A stretch of 64,000 nt of DNA from Misgurnus anguillicaudatus (taxonomy: Eukaryota; Chordata; Actinopteri; Cypriniformes; Cobitidae), in NCBI RefSeq assembly GCF_027580225.2, contig NC_073339.2, forward strand, positions 41,158,501-41,222,500, given 5' to 3'. How positions within the stretch are numbered: position 1 is the first letter of the stretch; every line of letters begins with the position of its first letter. A program made the position numbers and the translations under genes. Below the pieces are notes generated by a model that made no database searches, was not told where the DNA came from, and saw only the letters and a list, made by a program, of their open reading frames with translations. Positions 47,701-64,000 of the stretch are shown here, piece after piece.

Positions 47701-49865
47701 CTAATTAACATAACAACACAGTTTTATATAATCTCTTGGTGATCAAGCAGATGTAAATGAGTCTAACTTGTATAATGAAAGTGATGTAAATGATGTAAAA
47801 CAGATCAATGTGCAAATAGATTTATTCAGATGAAAGTCAAATCTACCTGTTAATACAAAGTCATACAGGTTGCATAAATCACAACCATCTAGCCACAACC
47901 CATCTACTCATGACATAAAATGTACGACAGTGTCTTGGATCCGGATGGTGTCTACATTCAAGCGAGATGTTGATGAACACGTCTGCGCGGCCTACTCCAT
48001 GGATGCTGATGTAGACAATAAGAAAATTATGAATATGCATTTCATGTTTATTAAGTAGGTTAGAAACCACCAGCTGATCTGAAAGTATCTAATGTTGATA
48101 GAAAAGCTGGACTGATATGTTTTGATCGCATATGATACAGACTGGGCCTGAGTGATAGACTGACCATCTGCAAAAGGCTTTATGAATAGCCACACTTCAG
48201 TATTTATTTCACTCGAGTTATATAACCTGAAATATAAACCTCACTCAACTGTAGACACGGGGAAAAAAACGTACGATCCAGTCGACAGTTTTCGATACGA
48301 CAGTTTTATGTTTGTATTCAAATGAGAATCAAAAATCACATCTGAGATGAATCCATATTTTCACATTCACTGTAAACATATACTCCCATTCACATCGAAA
48401 TCAAAAAGAACAATTCTAAAAGTTCGACCATAGAGAAGATTAACATGCTGTTATCTTTTGTTTTTAAATATATACGCAATTAAATCACATTTATAAATGA
48501 ATTTCACGTGTATAACAATTCATAAATAAAGGAACTAATAATAAAACTAGGAAATTTCATACATAAATATAATATTGCAACCTGATATTGTGCATATCGC
48601 TGGAACGACCATTATATTTCAAAACGACCAAAATAATCGTGAAGTATGACCGCGTGGTTGGATTCTACAGGAAGTGATGTGCTTGTGTGTTCGAGGCAAA
48701 CAGGTACGTTTTTATATCTCTGCATTGACATCATTAATAAGTTGGTGTGGGGTTTTTTCCTTTTTTTTGTCCCTCTTTCTTTCGCCTCTTTCCTATTTAT
48801 ATTTTCTATAACACTACAGATATGCTTCGCACACCCTTCCGAATATTTGGCAGTGTATAAAACTGTAAAAATTGACTATCACTTTTTCAATATTCTAGAC
48901 AACTATAGAAATATGCTCGAGATGATACAATTTGGATGAATTAACACTGACACTTTACTACACTGTTGTGCTGTGAGCAGAGGAGTGCCGTCCTGCGTTT
49001 TGCATGCCGCTAAGGTCAGATTCAATAGTGGGGAGGGGCGAAGACCTTTTCCACCGTTGGTGTCTTTGAACAAGTCCAAGCAATCGCAGGTCTTGTGTGC
49101 GCCATGTTTCCTTCCTCTGAAACTCTCTAACGTACTTGATTTCACCCAAGGCTAATCATTCAGGTAGTGCATTTTGTCACAGTTCAGGCTGGAATGGAAA
49201 TCTAATCTTTGAACTCTCTAAGCAGTCTTTGTGGTTCGTGTCTCAGTGCAGAATCTACACCGAAATGCATTTGTACATGCATTTATAAGTCGTTTGAACA
49301 CAATGACAAACGTTCTTCTGCCTCTCCAAAAACTCGGATCTGATCGAATTATGTACGAGTCTACGCCTGTCGTTTCTTTTACTGTACGCTGCGTTCGTTT
49401 TTTTGGTTAGGAGAGATTTTATTCTTACAACTAACTTTGTGCCTCTTGTGTACGAGTGTGTTTGTGTGTAAAAGTGCAGAATGTGGATACTCGTTTATTT
49501 CAATTGACTTTTTGGTTGCTCGTGTTGGTTGAAAAAGGAAACTCTTTGGAGCTGCCCCTGTTCTTCCAAACAGCTTCCGCTGTTCTTTCTTTGCTCTGAG
49601 GCGCAAGAGCGTCCTGCCCACCAACGTCAATGTTTTCTGGAAGACGCAGAGCTGCTGCTCGACTAGAGGGGACCTGATGTAAAAATTTTACTCTGACTTT
49701 TGTTCAGACAGATATGTCCAAGAAGGAAAACGAAGTAACTTTCTCGCCCTACAGTCACAAAGCTTTGGGAGCCGGCGAACAGTTCCGGTTTTGAATCATA
49801 TCCCGTTGGAAGTATCCATGCATGTCTTTTCAGAGTTTTTTATACTCTCTGTCAAGCGCTCTCTA
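47701..49865 (-). other. region after grin2a stop; at least part is probably 3' UTR
   Basis: No transposon ends are evident between about 48200 and 49865, unlike the sequence to its left. This would fit a grin2a 3' UTR, which is several kilobases long in mammals. TTTATT (AATAAA on the minus strand) occurs at several places, for example near 49493, so the end cannot be fixed. No other gene is seen. Confidence 0.4.

Positions 49866-64000
<14,135 letters not shown>

Overview
This is nuclear DNA from a bony fish, most likely a cyprinid. The case rests on split vertebrate genes with long introns, the crowd of short non-autonomous DNA transposons (many flanked by TTAA), tRNA-derived SINEs of the type whose tail reads TTTGGATAAAAGTGTCTGC, and long CA/GA microsatellites. 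The family-level placement is an inference from repeat style; I could not run a search.

Two protein-coding genes are present and they point at each other. On the left, plus strand, 879-5706, is a complete four-exon hapstr1 gene (human C16orf72), encoding a 264-residue partner of the HUWE1 ubiquitin ligase. On the right, minus strand, 64000-49866, are the last ten coding exons of grin2a, the GluN2A subunit of the NMDA-type glutamate receptor. They cover the end of the amino-terminal domain, the ligand-binding lobes, all membrane segments with the pore loop, and the whole cytoplasmic tail ending in the PDZ ligand ESDV. In human these two genes are also neighbours in the same convergent order, which supports both assignments. 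The first grin2a exons lie beyond the right edge.

The roughly 43 kb between the genes (about 6640-49860) contains no further gene I can support. It holds a two-kb satellite-like tandem array with GA tracts (10240-12330), several hAT-type elements with clear 8-base target duplications (13397-13857, 27062-28771), many TTAA-flanked foldback elements, a Harbinger-like element (17956-18269) and nested stacks of elements (36562-37912, 40432-42330, about 46256-47700). A small non-repeat-looking, CpG-containing island at 9780-10160 carries an RFX X-box and a CTCF-like site.

The most striking object is at 20877-26598: two nearly identical 2.77 kb direct repeats separated by only 189 bases. They are the LTRs of a minus-strand, non-autonomous LTR retrotransposon. 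The evidence is TGTCACA...TGTGACA ends, a CATG target duplication, a 19-base primer-binding site complementary to tRNA-Ser and a polypurine tract. There is no room for gag or pol. Each LTR contains a 143-base tandem array whose plus strand looks like a ladder of small exons.

The grin2a introns also carry transposons, including a tRNA-derived SINE only 34 bases from a splice donor, an approximately 780-base element whose sibling sits in the intergenic region, and a TTAA element carrying a CTCF-like core.
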